Assembly: GCF_014083945.1 (NCBI RefSeq)
Contig: NZ_CP046444.1
Span: 3,844,001 to 3,908,000, forward strand
Source of the DNA: Granulicella sp. 5B5
GTDB lineage: Bacteria > Acidobacteriota > Terriglobia > Terriglobales > Acidobacteriaceae
DNA: 64,000 nucleotides
Reading direction: 5' to 3'
Both the position numbers and the translations under genes were made by a program. The notes under the pieces are model-generated. The model was not told the origin of the DNA. It did not search any database and was given only the letters and a program-made list of their open reading frames with translations. Below, one piece after another: positions 17,265 through 24,536 of this stretch; the stretch's first letter is position 1; each line of letters begins with the position of its first letter.

Positions 17265-18386
17265 ATGCGCCCAACCTTCACCCTCGGCATCGAAGAGGAG
17301 TACCAGACCATCGACCCGGTCACGCGCGACCTCCGCTCGCACATCGCGACGGAGATGCTCTCCAAGGGCAAGCTGCGCCTCGAAGAGCGCGTCAAAGCGG
17401 AGATGCACCAGTCCGTCATCGAAGTCGGCACCCGCATCTGCCACAACATTGAAGAGGCGCGCGAGGACATCTACGACCTGCGCCGCAACATGATCCGTCT
17501 GGCCGAGGAGCACGATCTCGTCCTCGTCGCTGGCGCCACACATCCCTTCGCCGACTGGCGCGCGCAGGAGATCTACCCCGACCCGCGCTATGCCAAGGTC
17601 GTCGAAGACCTTCAGCTCGTCGCGCGCTCCAACCTCATCTTCGGGCTCCACGTTCACGTCGGCATCGAAGACCGCGAAGCCGCCATCCGTGTGATGAACT
17701 CGCTGCGGTACTTTCTGCCGCACATCCTCGCGCTCAGCACCAACTCACCCTTCTGGCTTGGCATGGAGACCGGCTACAAGTCCTACCGCGCCAAGGTCTT
17801 CGAAAACTTTCCGCGCACCAACCTGCCCGACGCTTTCGCCAGCTACTCCGAGTTCGAGAGCTACGTCAACCTCCTCATCAAGACCAACTGCATCGACAAC
17901 GCAAAGAAGATCTGGTGGGACGTCCGCCCGCACCCCTACTTCAGCACTGTCGAGGTCCGCATCTGCGACATCCCCCTCCGTGCCGAGGAGTCCATCGCCA
18001 TCGCCGCGCTCATTCAGGCCACCGCGCTGAAGCTCTGGAAGCTGCACTCGGACAACCTCGACTTCCGCCAGTACTCCCGCGCTCTGCTGATGGAGAACAA
18101 GTTCCGCGCCGTCCGCTACGGCCTCGACGGCAAGCTGATCGACTTCGGCAAGCAGCAGGAGGTCAACGAGCGCGACCTCATCCTCGAGTACCTCCGCTTC
18201 GTCGACGCCGAGGTAGACGAACTGGATTCGCGCACCGCGATCAACTACATTCACACCATGCTGCACAACGGCTCCGGCGCCGACCGCCAGCTCCGCGCCT
18301 TCCACGCCTCCCAAGCCGAAGACCACGCCGGCAAGCTCCGCGACGTAGTGGACTACATGGCCGCTGAGACCAAGGCCGGCCTCTGA
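17265..18386 (+). CDS. Carboxylate-amine ligase of the glutamate-cysteine ligase 2 family (YbdK-like)
   Basis: This 373-residue GCS2-family enzyme begins FTLGIEEEYQTIDPVTRDL, the G-x-E-E-E-(Y/F) metal-binding signature. The other family blocks are MHQSVIEVGT, NLIFGLHVHVGIEDREAAI, WWDVRPHPYFSTVEVRICD and a C-terminal EYLRFVDAEVDEL. Characterised YbdK-type enzymes form gamma-glutamyl-type amide bonds weakly with Cys or other amines; the true substrate is often unknown. The ATG at 17265 has TTGAGGTG just upstream. It lies third in the co-directional cluster, 76 bp after the ATP-grasp gene. Confidence 0.88.
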   Translation: MRPTFTLGIEEEYQTIDPVTRDLRSHIATEMLSKGKLRLEERVKAEMHQSVIEVGTRICHNIEEAREDIYDLRRNMIRLAEEHDLVLVAGATHPFADWRAQEIYPDPRYAKVVEDLQLVARSNLIFGLHVHVGIEDREAAIRVMNSLRYFLPHILALSTNSPFWLGMETGYKSYRAKVFENFPRTNLPDAFASYSEFESYVNLLIKTNCIDNAKKIWWDVRPHPYFSTVEVRICDIPLRAEESIAIAALIQATALKLWKLHSDNLDFRQYSRALLMENKFRAVRYGLDGKLIDFGKQQEVNERDLILEYLRFVDAEVDELDSRTAINYIHTMLHNGSGADRQLRAFHASQAEDHAGKLRDVVDYMAAETKAGL

Positions 18387-18446
18387 TCCTCTTCGCGAAA
18401 CTTGGCGTCTTGGCGTTTTCTTCCTCATTTACCCTGTGAACAGCCG

Positions 18447-19493
18447 ATGACAACCGCCACCGATCTCCGTTCCGTAACCTACCCCGAAACCTACCGCGAG
18501 GGCGCGCGCAACGCTGTCATCACCTGCCTGCGCATCCAGCCCACTGAGAAGGTCACACTCATCGCCGACCACAGTACCCTGGAGATCGCAGCCTCCATCG
18601 CCGCCGAACTCGCCGCCGTCGGCTGCACCTGGAGCGCCTTCGTCCTCGAAGACCTCGCCCCGCGCCCGCTCAAGGGCATGCCGCAGCCTGTCCTTGACGA
18701 CATGGAGACCTCCCAGGTCAACATCTTCGCCGTTCAAGTCCAGCCCAATGAGCTCCGCTCCCGCATGGACATGACCGACGTCGTCAACCTCCGCCACATG
18801 CGCCACGCGCACATGGTCAACATCACGCCCGACGTCATGCTGCAGGGCATGCGCGCCGACTTCAACGCCGTCGACCGCCTCAGCCAGATCGTGCTGGACA
18901 AGGTCCGCGCCGCCACCTATGTCCGCGCCACCACACCGGCCGGCACCGACATCCACGTCACGCTCAACCCGCAGTACAAGTGGTTCAAGACCTCCGGCAT
19001 CATCAGCACCGAGAAGTGGGGTAACCTCCCCGGCGGCGAGTGCTTCACCGCGCCCGGCGAGGTTGCCGGCACCTTCGTCGTCGACGGCGTCGTCGGCGAC
19101 TACCTCTGCGCGCAGTACGGCATCCTGCAATCCACGCCGCTCACGCTCAACATCGAAGCCAACCGCCTTGTCTCCGCCACCTGCGCGAACAAAGACCTCG
19201 AGCGCGACTTCTGGGCCTACACCCACACTGATGAGAACTCCGACCGTGTCGGCGAGTTCGCCATCGGCACCAACATCGGCGTCTCTCGCGTCATCGGCAA
19301 CATCCTGCAGGACGAAAAGTTCCCCGGCATCCACATCGCCTTCGGAGACCCCTACGGCAACCACACCGGCGCGCCCTGGAAGTCCGCCACACACATCGAC
19401 GTCGTCGGCCTGCGCTTCAACATCTGGCTCGGCAACGGAGACGGCAGGGAAGAGCAGATCATGCAGGACGGCACCTTCCTTATCGGAGACTGA
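18447..19493 (+). CDS. M29-type (thermophilic) aminopeptidase-like metalloenzyme
   Basis: The 348-residue protein resembles family M29 aminopeptidases. The metal-site cluster is visible in order: GEFAIGTNIGVSRVIGN, the GIHIAFGDPYGNHTGA block with its histidine, and THIDVVGLR, the H-x-D pair. It lacks a signal peptide. An N-terminal extension to 18402 is in frame but unlikely. In the cluster it could trim or recycle a peptide made by the neighbouring ligases, or act as an unrelated housekeeping peptidase. The family-typical residues argue that it is active. Confidence 0.83.
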   Translation: MTTATDLRSVTYPETYREGARNAVITCLRIQPTEKVTLIADHSTLEIAASIAAELAAVGCTWSAFVLEDLAPRPLKGMPQPVLDDMETSQVNIFAVQVQPNELRSRMDMTDVVNLRHMRHAHMVNITPDVMLQGMRADFNAVDRLSQIVLDKVRAATYVRATTPAGTDIHVTLNPQYKWFKTSGIISTEKWGNLPGGECFTAPGEVAGTFVVDGVVGDYLCAQYGILQSTPLTLNIEANRLVSATCANKDLERDFWAYTHTDENSDRVGEFAIGTNIGVSRVIGNILQDEKFPGIHIAFGDPYGNHTGAPWKSATHIDVVGLRFNIWLGNGDGREEQIMQDGTFLIGD

Positions 19494-19496
19494 CGC

Positions 19497-20738
19497 ATGA
19501 TCGAGCCGTTCCGCAGTGACTTCAACGCGCGCTTCACGGCAGAAAAATACGCCGCACTCAAGCGCACCATGGACGAGCGCACCCGCTCTCACATCGACTT
19601 CCGCCTCTGCGAGACGCCCTGTTTTTTCGCGCCCGAGCTGCTCCAGTCCATGGTCTCCGCCGGAGCCGAGCTGACCCACCAGCTCCTCGACAATCCCAAA
19701 TACCTCGCCGCCTCGCTCGCGGCCATCCCCGCCGCCTACCGCGTGCCCAACGACGACGCCCATCCGCACTTCATGACCGTCGACTTCGGCCTGGTTCGTT
19801 CCGATGCCCGCGACCCCTCCAGCCAACTCGTTCCGAAGCTCGTCGAGCTGCAGGCCTTCCCCTCGCTCTTCGGTTATCAGCCCGTCCTCTCGCAGGCCTA
19901 CATCGACACCTACCAGCTCTCCCCCGAGCTCGCCTACCGCTTCAGCGGCCTTGACGACGCGGCCTACTGGCAGCTCCTCCGCGAGGTCATCGTCGGCAAC
20001 CACGACCCCGCCAACGTCGTTCTCGCCGAGGTCGCTCCCGAGACCCAGAAGACCCTGCCCGACTTCCGCGTTTACGAGCAGCGCCTCGGCATCCGCATCG
20101 TCGATGTTGCCCAACTCGTCAAGCAGGGCAATCGCCTTTTGTACCGTGAAAAATTCGGTTTGGTCTCGATCCAACGCATCTTTAACCGCGTAATCGTAGA
20201 TGAGCTCGTCCGCAAGCAAATCCACCTGCCCTTCAACTACCGCGATGACCTCGCTGTCGAGTGGGCCGGTCATCCGAACTGGTACTTTCGCATCAGCAAA
20301 CTTTCCATCCCATACCTCGACCACCCCACCGTGCCGCCCGCCGTCTTCCTTTCGGACTGGTACGCCGGCAAGCCGCATCGCCTTCCGGAAGACCGCGGCC
20401 AGTGGGTGCTCAAGCCTCTCTACTCCTTTGCTGGCAAGGGAATTCACTTCGCACCGGCGCAGGCTGACCTCGACGCCATACCCGTCGCAGACCGAAAAAA
20501 CTACCTGCTGCAGCAGCGGGTCCACTTCGAACACGTGATCCAGACCCCCGAAGGCCCCACCCAGCCGGAGATACGGATTCTCTACGCCTGGCCGGCCGGA
20601 GGGCGGTTGACCGCCATGTGCAGCCTAGTCCGCATGGGCCGGGGGCTAATGATGGGAGTCGACCACAACCGCGACAAGACCTGGGTTGGCAGCTCTGCAG
20701 GCCTCTATCTGCCGGAAAAGGGTTCAGTCCACGCATAA
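19497..20738 (+). CDS. ATP-grasp-like protein of unknown substrate
   Basis: The 413-residue protein starts three bases after the aminopeptidase stop, so it is probably translated from the same mRNA. The first two-thirds are not recognised (conserved-looking blocks ELQAFPSLFGYQPVLSQAY and YREKFGLVSIQRIFNRV). The last third carries ATP-grasp features: QWVLKPLYSFAGKGIHF (Lys and Gly-rich loop), YLLQQRVHFEHV (hinge), EIRILYAWPAGG, and a final GVDHNRDKTWVGSSAGLYL. This fits a divergent or permuted ATP-grasp fold of the glutathionylspermidine-synthase type, but that comparison is tentative. It would be the third ligase-like enzyme in the cluster. Confidence 0.7.
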   Translation: MIEPFRSDFNARFTAEKYAALKRTMDERTRSHIDFRLCETPCFFAPELLQSMVSAGAELTHQLLDNPKYLAASLAAIPAAYRVPNDDAHPHFMTVDFGLVRSDARDPSSQLVPKLVELQAFPSLFGYQPVLSQAYIDTYQLSPELAYRFSGLDDAAYWQLLREVIVGNHDPANVVLAEVAPETQKTLPDFRVYEQRLGIRIVDVAQLVKQGNRLLYREKFGLVSIQRIFNRVIVDELVRKQIHLPFNYRDDLAVEWAGHPNWYFRISKLSIPYLDHPTVPPAVFLSDWYAGKPHRLPEDRGQWVLKPLYSFAGKGIHFAPAQADLDAIPVADRKNYLLQQRVHFEHVIQTPEGPTQPEIRILYAWPAGGRLTAMCSLVRMGRGLMMGVDHNRDKTWVGSSAGLYLPEKGSVHA

Positions 20739-20797
20739 GTACAATACACTTTGGAAGCACATACAGAGCACTCCAGAGCCTTCTTGAAGGAGCCACC

Positions 20798-21133
20798 ATG
20801 TCCGACTCGCAAGATCCATTCGACTCCACTCCTTTGCGATCCTCTGTTCGGTTCCCCCTGCACCTGGATATTGTTCTCACAACACCCCAGGGAGAGTGCC
20901 AGGCTGTCACGGAAAACGTGTCGGCCAACGGCCTACTATTTGTTTCAGACAATCTGCCTGCGGTCGGGACACCGGTCGAGTTCCGTTTAAAGATGCCTGC
21001 CGCTATCATGGGCGGCGTCGATGATGTCCTGTTGCACTGCACAGGCCGCATCGTCCGTCACGGAGAAGAGAACGGCAAGTTGACCGCTGCGGCGGTCATC
21101 GACGAATACTCGCTAAAGGCAGAGCACCCATGA
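20798..21133 (+). CDS. PilZ-domain cyclic-di-GMP receptor
   Basis: The 111-residue single-domain protein has the c-di-GMP binding signature. Arginines occur in LRSSVRFPLHLDI (R-x3-R) and the second motif is NVSANGLLF (N-x-S-x-x-G). The ATG at 20798 is preceded by GAAGGAG at a good distance. It overlaps the start of the LuxR-type regulator by ATGA, so the two are co-translated. A c-di-GMP adaptor acting with that regulator is a plausible inference. Confidence 0.88.
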   Translation: MSDSQDPFDSTPLRSSVRFPLHLDIVLTTPQGECQAVTENVSANGLLFVSDNLPAVGTPVEFRLKMPAAIMGGVDDVLLHCTGRIVRHGEENGKLTAAAVIDEYSLKAEHP

Positions 21134-21876
21134 AGAGCGACAGCACTATCCTCCCAACCAACGGCGCAGCAACGGAGGAATCTTCTCCTCACCAGATCCG
21201 CGTGATCCTCGCAGACTCCCAGGCCATCTACCGCGTCGGCATGCGCAAGGTCTTCGCCGTCGAAGACGACATCCGCGTCGTGGCGCAGTCTGAGACCGTG
21301 GAACATCTCTACACGGCATTGGAACGCTTCCCTGAGAGCGTCGTTATCCTCGAAGCCCAGCTGCTCGACGACCCTGCCGGTGCCATCCCGCCCATCGTCG
21401 GCCGTTTCTCCACCGCGAAGTTCATCGTGCAGGTCGCCAAGGTGGACGAAGGCGATACCGTTGGCCTCTATCGCAGCGGCATCAAGGGCGTCGTGCCTCG
21501 CTCCATCTCGCCGAACCAGTTGGTTGAGTGCGTCCGCCGCATCGCCGCCGGTGAGACCTGGATCGACAACCAGTCCATCAGCTGGGTGCTGGATGCCTAC
21601 CGCGCCCAGGCCGCCACGCTGATGAACCCCCGCATCCAGCCGCAGCTCTCTCCCAAGGAGCTCGTCATCATCGGCTGCATCACCCGCGGCATGCGCAACA
21701 AGGAGATTGCTTCGCACGTCGGCACCACCGAGCAGGTCATCAAAAACTACCTGCGCAAGATCTACGACAAGCTTGGCGTCTCCGATAGGCTGGAACTGGC
21801 GTTATACTGCCTGCACCACCAGATCCTCAAGCCCGACCCCGACGCGCCGCTCCTGGGGTCGTCGCGCCCAAGGTAG
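21130..21876 (+). CDS. LuxR/NarL-type response regulator with atypical receiver domain
   Basis: The 248-residue protein has a receiver-like domain (about residues 23-140) and a C-terminal LuxR HTH (LSPKELVIIGCITRGMRNKE, then IASHVGTTEQVIKNYLRKIY). In the receiver the phosphorylatable Asp position reads VVILEAQLL, so Glu replaces Asp. The acidic pair is ILADS and the conserved Thr/Ser-Lys region reads FIVQVAKV. It should therefore not be switched by ordinary phosphorylation; Glu may mimic the phosphorylated state. Coupling to the PilZ gene hints at c-di-GMP input instead. DNA targets are unknown. Confidence 0.87.
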   Translation: MKSDSTILPTNGAATEESSPHQIRVILADSQAIYRVGMRKVFAVEDDIRVVAQSETVEHLYTALERFPESVVILEAQLLDDPAGAIPPIVGRFSTAKFIVQVAKVDEGDTVGLYRSGIKGVVPRSISPNQLVECVRRIAAGETWIDNQSISWVLDAYRAQAATLMNPRIQPQLSPKELVIIGCITRGMRNKEIASHVGTTEQVIKNYLRKIYDKLGVSDRLELALYCLHHQILKPDPDAPLLGSSRPR

Positions 21877-21902
21877 CAACCATCCCGGCCTCCGCTGGAG
21901 GC

Positions 21903-23189
21903 ATGTATCCAACGAGGCCCGGCACGATGTTTCTTGCGCCCTTTCGCAGACTCACACCCCTGCAACGCCGCGCCTTTGGCGCCTGCTTCTGGGGCTGGAC
22001 GCTCGACGCTTTCGACTTCTTCATCCTCACCTACTGCCTCGACTCCGTCGCCGCCACCTTCCATGTAGACATCAAGACCGCCGCCGAGGCCTTCTTCTGG
22101 ACGCTCTGCATGCGGCCCGTCGGCGCGCTCCTCTTCGGCTACCTCGCCGAGCGCTACGGCCGCCGCCGCACGCTGATGACGGTCATCCTCTGCTTTTCGC
22201 TCTTTGAGATTGCTTCGGCCTTCGCGCCCACCTTCGGCATCTTCCTCTTCACCCGCGCGCTCTTCGGCATCGCGATGGGCGGCGAGTGGGGCGTCGGCGC
22301 AGCGCTTGCCTTTGAAACCCTGCCGTCGGAAGGCCGCGGCTTCTTCTCCGGCCTGCTGCAGGAAGGCTACGTCTGCGGCAACCTGCTCGCCGCCGCGGCC
22401 TACGGCCTCATCTTTCCGCTGCTCCACGGCCACGGCTTCCTCGTGAACTGGCGGCTCTTCTTCCTCATCGGGGCCTTGCCCGCGCTGCTGGCCTTCTACA
22501 TCGGCTCCCGCGTCGAAGAGAGCCCAGCCTGGAAGACCCGCAAGCTCGAAGCCGCTCCACAACCTGGCCAGCCGAAGCCCATGAACATCGCCGGCGCCAT
22601 CCTGCACAACCTCCCGGCCTTCCTTCTGCTCACGCTCATGATGACCGCCTTCATGAGCTTCAGCCACGGCACCCAGGACCTCTACCCAACCTTCCTCAAG
22701 CACGACCACGGCCTCACGCCGCGAACCACATCGTGGGTCGCGATCGTCGGCAGCATCGGCGCGCTGCTGGGTGGCATCTGCTGCGGCACGCTCTCGGAGC
22801 GCTTCGGCCGCCGCCGCGTCATGGTCACCGCCGCTCTGTGCTCCATCCCGATGATTCCGCTCTGGGCATGGAGCCATGCCGCCGCAATGCTCGCCCTCGG
22901 CGGCTTCCTCATGCAGTTTTGCGTGCAGGGAGCCTGGGGCGTCATCCCGGTGCACCTCAACGAGCTCTCACCCGCGCCGGTTCGCGCCATCTTCCCCGGC
23001 CTCGCTTACCAGCTTGGCAATCTGCTCAGCTCCAAAAACGGCCCCTTCCAGGCCGAGCTTGCCGACCGCTTCTACCACGGTCACCTCACGCCAGTCCTCG
23101 CCTGGACGGTGCTGGTCATTGCTATAGCCGTCGCTCTGCTCACAGGCTTTGGCCGGGAGTCCAAAGGCGCCGACCTCTCGACAGTCTGA
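21903..23189 (+). CDS. MFS transporter of the sialate/lactate (SHS) type
   Basis: This is a twelve-helix inner-membrane carrier of 428 residues. The MFS motif after helix 2 is GYLAERYGRRRTLMTV. ALFGIAMGGEWGVGAALAFE lies in helices 4-5 and GTLSERFGRRRVMVTA is the matching half-repeat. The pattern resembles the sialic acid / carboxylate proton symporter group. The substrate is not determinable. The ATG at 21903 follows GGAGG too closely; the ATG at 21927 (MFLAPFRRL) is an equally good start. It lies 26 bp behind the regulator gene and may share its transcript. Confidence 0.85.
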   Translation: MYPTRPGTMFLAPFRRLTPLQRRAFGACFWGWTLDAFDFFILTYCLDSVAATFHVDIKTAAEAFFWTLCMRPVGALLFGYLAERYGRRRTLMTVILCFSLFEIASAFAPTFGIFLFTRALFGIAMGGEWGVGAALAFETLPSEGRGFFSGLLQEGYVCGNLLAAAAYGLIFPLLHGHGFLVNWRLFFLIGALPALLAFYIGSRVEESPAWKTRKLEAAPQPGQPKPMNIAGAILHNLPAFLLLTLMMTAFMSFSHGTQDLYPTFLKHDHGLTPRTTSWVAIVGSIGALLGGICCGTLSERFGRRRVMVTAALCSIPMIPLWAWSHAAAMLALGGFLMQFCVQGAWGVIPVHLNELSPAPVRAIFPGLAYQLGNLLSSKNGPFQAELADRFYHGHLTPVLAWTVLVIAIAVALLTGFGRESKGADLSTV

Positions 23190-23546
23190 AACCTGTCAAC
23201 CCCTCCTTGCCGCATTGCCGATCTAACTTCAACAAACCAAAGCCTCTCCACGCCCGAAAGAAACAACGATTCACCGGCTGAAGCTTCTATACTGGAGTTA
23301 GGGTACAGAAAAACCCGAAACCCAAAACTCGGAACCCGGAACCCATAGCCAAAAAAACGGAACGGCCAGCGATCACCCCTAACCCCAATCTTTCCCATAT
23401 CATACCCATAACTACATATAGAATCAGTCGCTTAACCCCGGGATCACCCCGTAAGTGGCTGATTCTGCTGGATACCTCCGCTACATAGGGAGGGGGGAGG
23501 GGTATCCCTCAATCCCTCATTTATCCTGATGGAACAGGAGCCTCGC
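23190..23546. other. Intergenic region upstream of phenylalanine hydroxylase with repeats and hairpins
   Basis: No gene is seen. Around 23303-23345 there is a degenerate run of AACCCGAAACCC / GGAACCC units. AGAATCAGTCGCTTAAC at 23420-23436 pairs with GTAAGTGGCTGATTCT at 23451-23466, one long stem with wobbles. GGATACC at 23470-23476 pairs with GGTATCC at 23501-23507. The two consecutive hairpins lie just before the gene and could be leader-RNA structure or a repeat element. Confidence 0.6.
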
Positions 23547-24293
23547 ATGTCGTCCGTCGCCACCGAACCCAACGCCTACGCGAGCTACCTCATCCAGCAG
23601 GACTGGAACGCCTACACCCCTGAGCAGCACGCCATCTGGCGCGAACTGGTCTCGCGCCGCATGCCGCAGTTGGAGCAGCACGCCAGCGCAGAGTACCTCA
23701 ACGGCTTCCACCAGATCGGCCTCCAACCCACTGAACTGCCCGACCTCGCCGCCGTCAGCCGCCGCCTGCAGCCGGTCACCGGCTGGCAGTCCACGCCGGT
23801 CAGCGGCTTCCTGCCGGCGGACGCCTTCTTCGCGATGCTCTCCGCGCGGCTGTTCCCAACCACCATCTGGATTCGCAGCCGCGACGCCATGGAGTACACC
23901 CCCGAACCCGACATCTTCCACGACGTCTTCGGCCATGTCCCCATGCACGCGCACCCGGTCTTCGCGGACTTCCTGCAACACTACGGCCAGCTCTGCGCCT
24001 CACTCACCCAGCCGGACGACCTCGAACGCCTCGGCCGCCTCTTCTGGTTCACCGTCGAGTTCGGCGTCATCCGCGAACGCGGCCAACTTAAGGTCTACGG
24101 CAGTGGCCTCATCTCCTCCCACGGGGAGTGCACACACGTCGTCACCGGCGGAGCCGAAATCCGCGACTTCAATCTAGACGAAGTGCTCAACACCACCGTC
24201 AACGTGAGCGAGATGCAGCCCGTGCTCTACGCCATCGAGAGCTTCGAGCAGATCTACGAGGCGGCGAAGCAAGCCGCATCGCGACTCAGCTAG
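23547..24293 (+). CDS. phhA: Phenylalanine 4-monooxygenase
   Basis: This pterin-dependent non-haem iron enzyme converts phenylalanine to tyrosine. The iron ligands are visible in HDVFGHVPMH (two His) and RLFWFTVEFGV (Glu). The family segments TGWQSTPVSGFLPAD, FFAMLSARLFP and YGSGLISSHGE are also present. The 248-residue length matches bacterial monodomain enzymes without an ACT domain. The ATG at 23547 is chosen because AGGAG lies six bases upstream; the ATG at 23529 lacks a site. No pterin recycling gene (phhB) is adjacent. Confidence 0.95.
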   Translation: MSSVATEPNAYASYLIQQDWNAYTPEQHAIWRELVSRRMPQLEQHASAEYLNGFHQIGLQPTELPDLAAVSRRLQPVTGWQSTPVSGFLPADAFFAMLSARLFPTTIWIRSRDAMEYTPEPDIFHDVFGHVPMHAHPVFADFLQHYGQLCASLTQPDDLERLGRLFWFTVEFGVIRERGQLKVYGSGLISSHGECTHVVTGGAEIRDFNLDEVLNTTVNVSEMQPVLYAIESFEQIYEAAKQAASRLS

Positions 24294-24332
24294 GAAAGCG
24301 GCTTCCTGTCGCTCATAAGAATTTCCTATGCG

Positions 24333-24347
24333 TCATAAGAATTATGA
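24333..24347. promoter_or_regulatory. Perfect palindromic operator candidate upstream of the sulfite reductase promoter
   Basis: TCATAA-GAA-TTATGA is a perfect 15-base dyad. A second half-match, TCATAAGAATT, lies 20 bases upstream at 24313-24323, i.e. two helical turns away. Both sit immediately upstream of the -35 element, as expected for an activator site. The binding protein is unknown. Confidence 0.6.
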
Positions 24348-24350
24348 GGA

Positions 24351-24379
24351 TTGACGCTGGGCTAAAGCGTCACTACTCT
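24351..24379 (+). promoter_or_regulatory. Sigma-70-type promoter of the leader/sulfite reductase operon
   Basis: TTGACG at 24351-24356 and TACTCT at 24374-24379 are separated by exactly 17 bp. The predicted start site, 7-8 bases after the -10 box, falls on or beside the A of the leader-peptide ATG at 24387. The message may therefore begin without a 5' leader. Confidence 0.65.
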
Positions 24380-24386
24380 TAGCTCT

Positions 24387-24455
24387 ATGAAGTCTTCACG
24401 CATCGCGGCCTGTTGTCCGTGCTCTTACACTCAGGCGCGCGGAGCCACTTCTTAG
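24387..24455 (+). CDS. 22-residue cysteine-codon leader peptide (candidate attenuator uORF)
   Basis: This small ORF begins MKSSRIAACCPCSY and ends in TAG at 24453-24455. Cys codons are at positions 9, 10 and 12. It lies directly behind a promoter, with no ribosome site and probably a leaderless start. It precedes an intrinsic terminator and the sulfite reductase gene. This is the layout of amino-acid attenuation: cysteine shortage would stall the ribosome on the Cys codons. GGCGCGCGG at 24434-24442, inside the ORF, can pair (one mismatch) with CCGAGCGCC at 24480-24488, which overlaps the terminator's 5' arm. Stalling would leave this antiterminator free, and full translation would cover it. 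The mechanism is inferred; the sequence elements are seen directly. Confidence 0.68.
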   Translation: MKSSRIAACCPCSYTQARGATS

Positions 24456-24485
24456 TAAGAACCAGAAGCAGGCTTTCTACCGAGC

Positions 24486-24513
24486 GCCCACGATCCGCAT
24501 CGTGGGCTTTGTT
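24486..24513 (+). terminator. Intrinsic terminator / attenuator ahead of sulfite reductase
   Basis: GCCCACGAT (24486-24494) and ATCGTGGGC (24499-24507) form a perfect nine-base-pair stem with a four-base loop, followed by TTTGTT. It stands between the leader ORF and the TTG start of the reductase at 24537, so it must be read through for operon expression. Confidence 0.82.
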
Positions 24514-24536
24514 GTATGCCGTCATAGGAGATCCAG

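Noticed and set aside
18429-20534. 701-codon open frame on the minus strand
   Set aside because: It covers the aminopeptidase and ATP-grasp-like genes in antisense, is Gly/Val/Asp-rich with no family features, and arises from high GC codon bias.
21762-22955. 397-codon minus-strand frame opposite the MFS gene
   Set aside because: Low-complexity Glu/Gly/Ala composition with no motifs; antisense to a clear transporter.
23303-23345. CRISPR-like repeated AACCC units
   Set aside because: Units are short, degenerate and contiguous, without spacers or cas genes.
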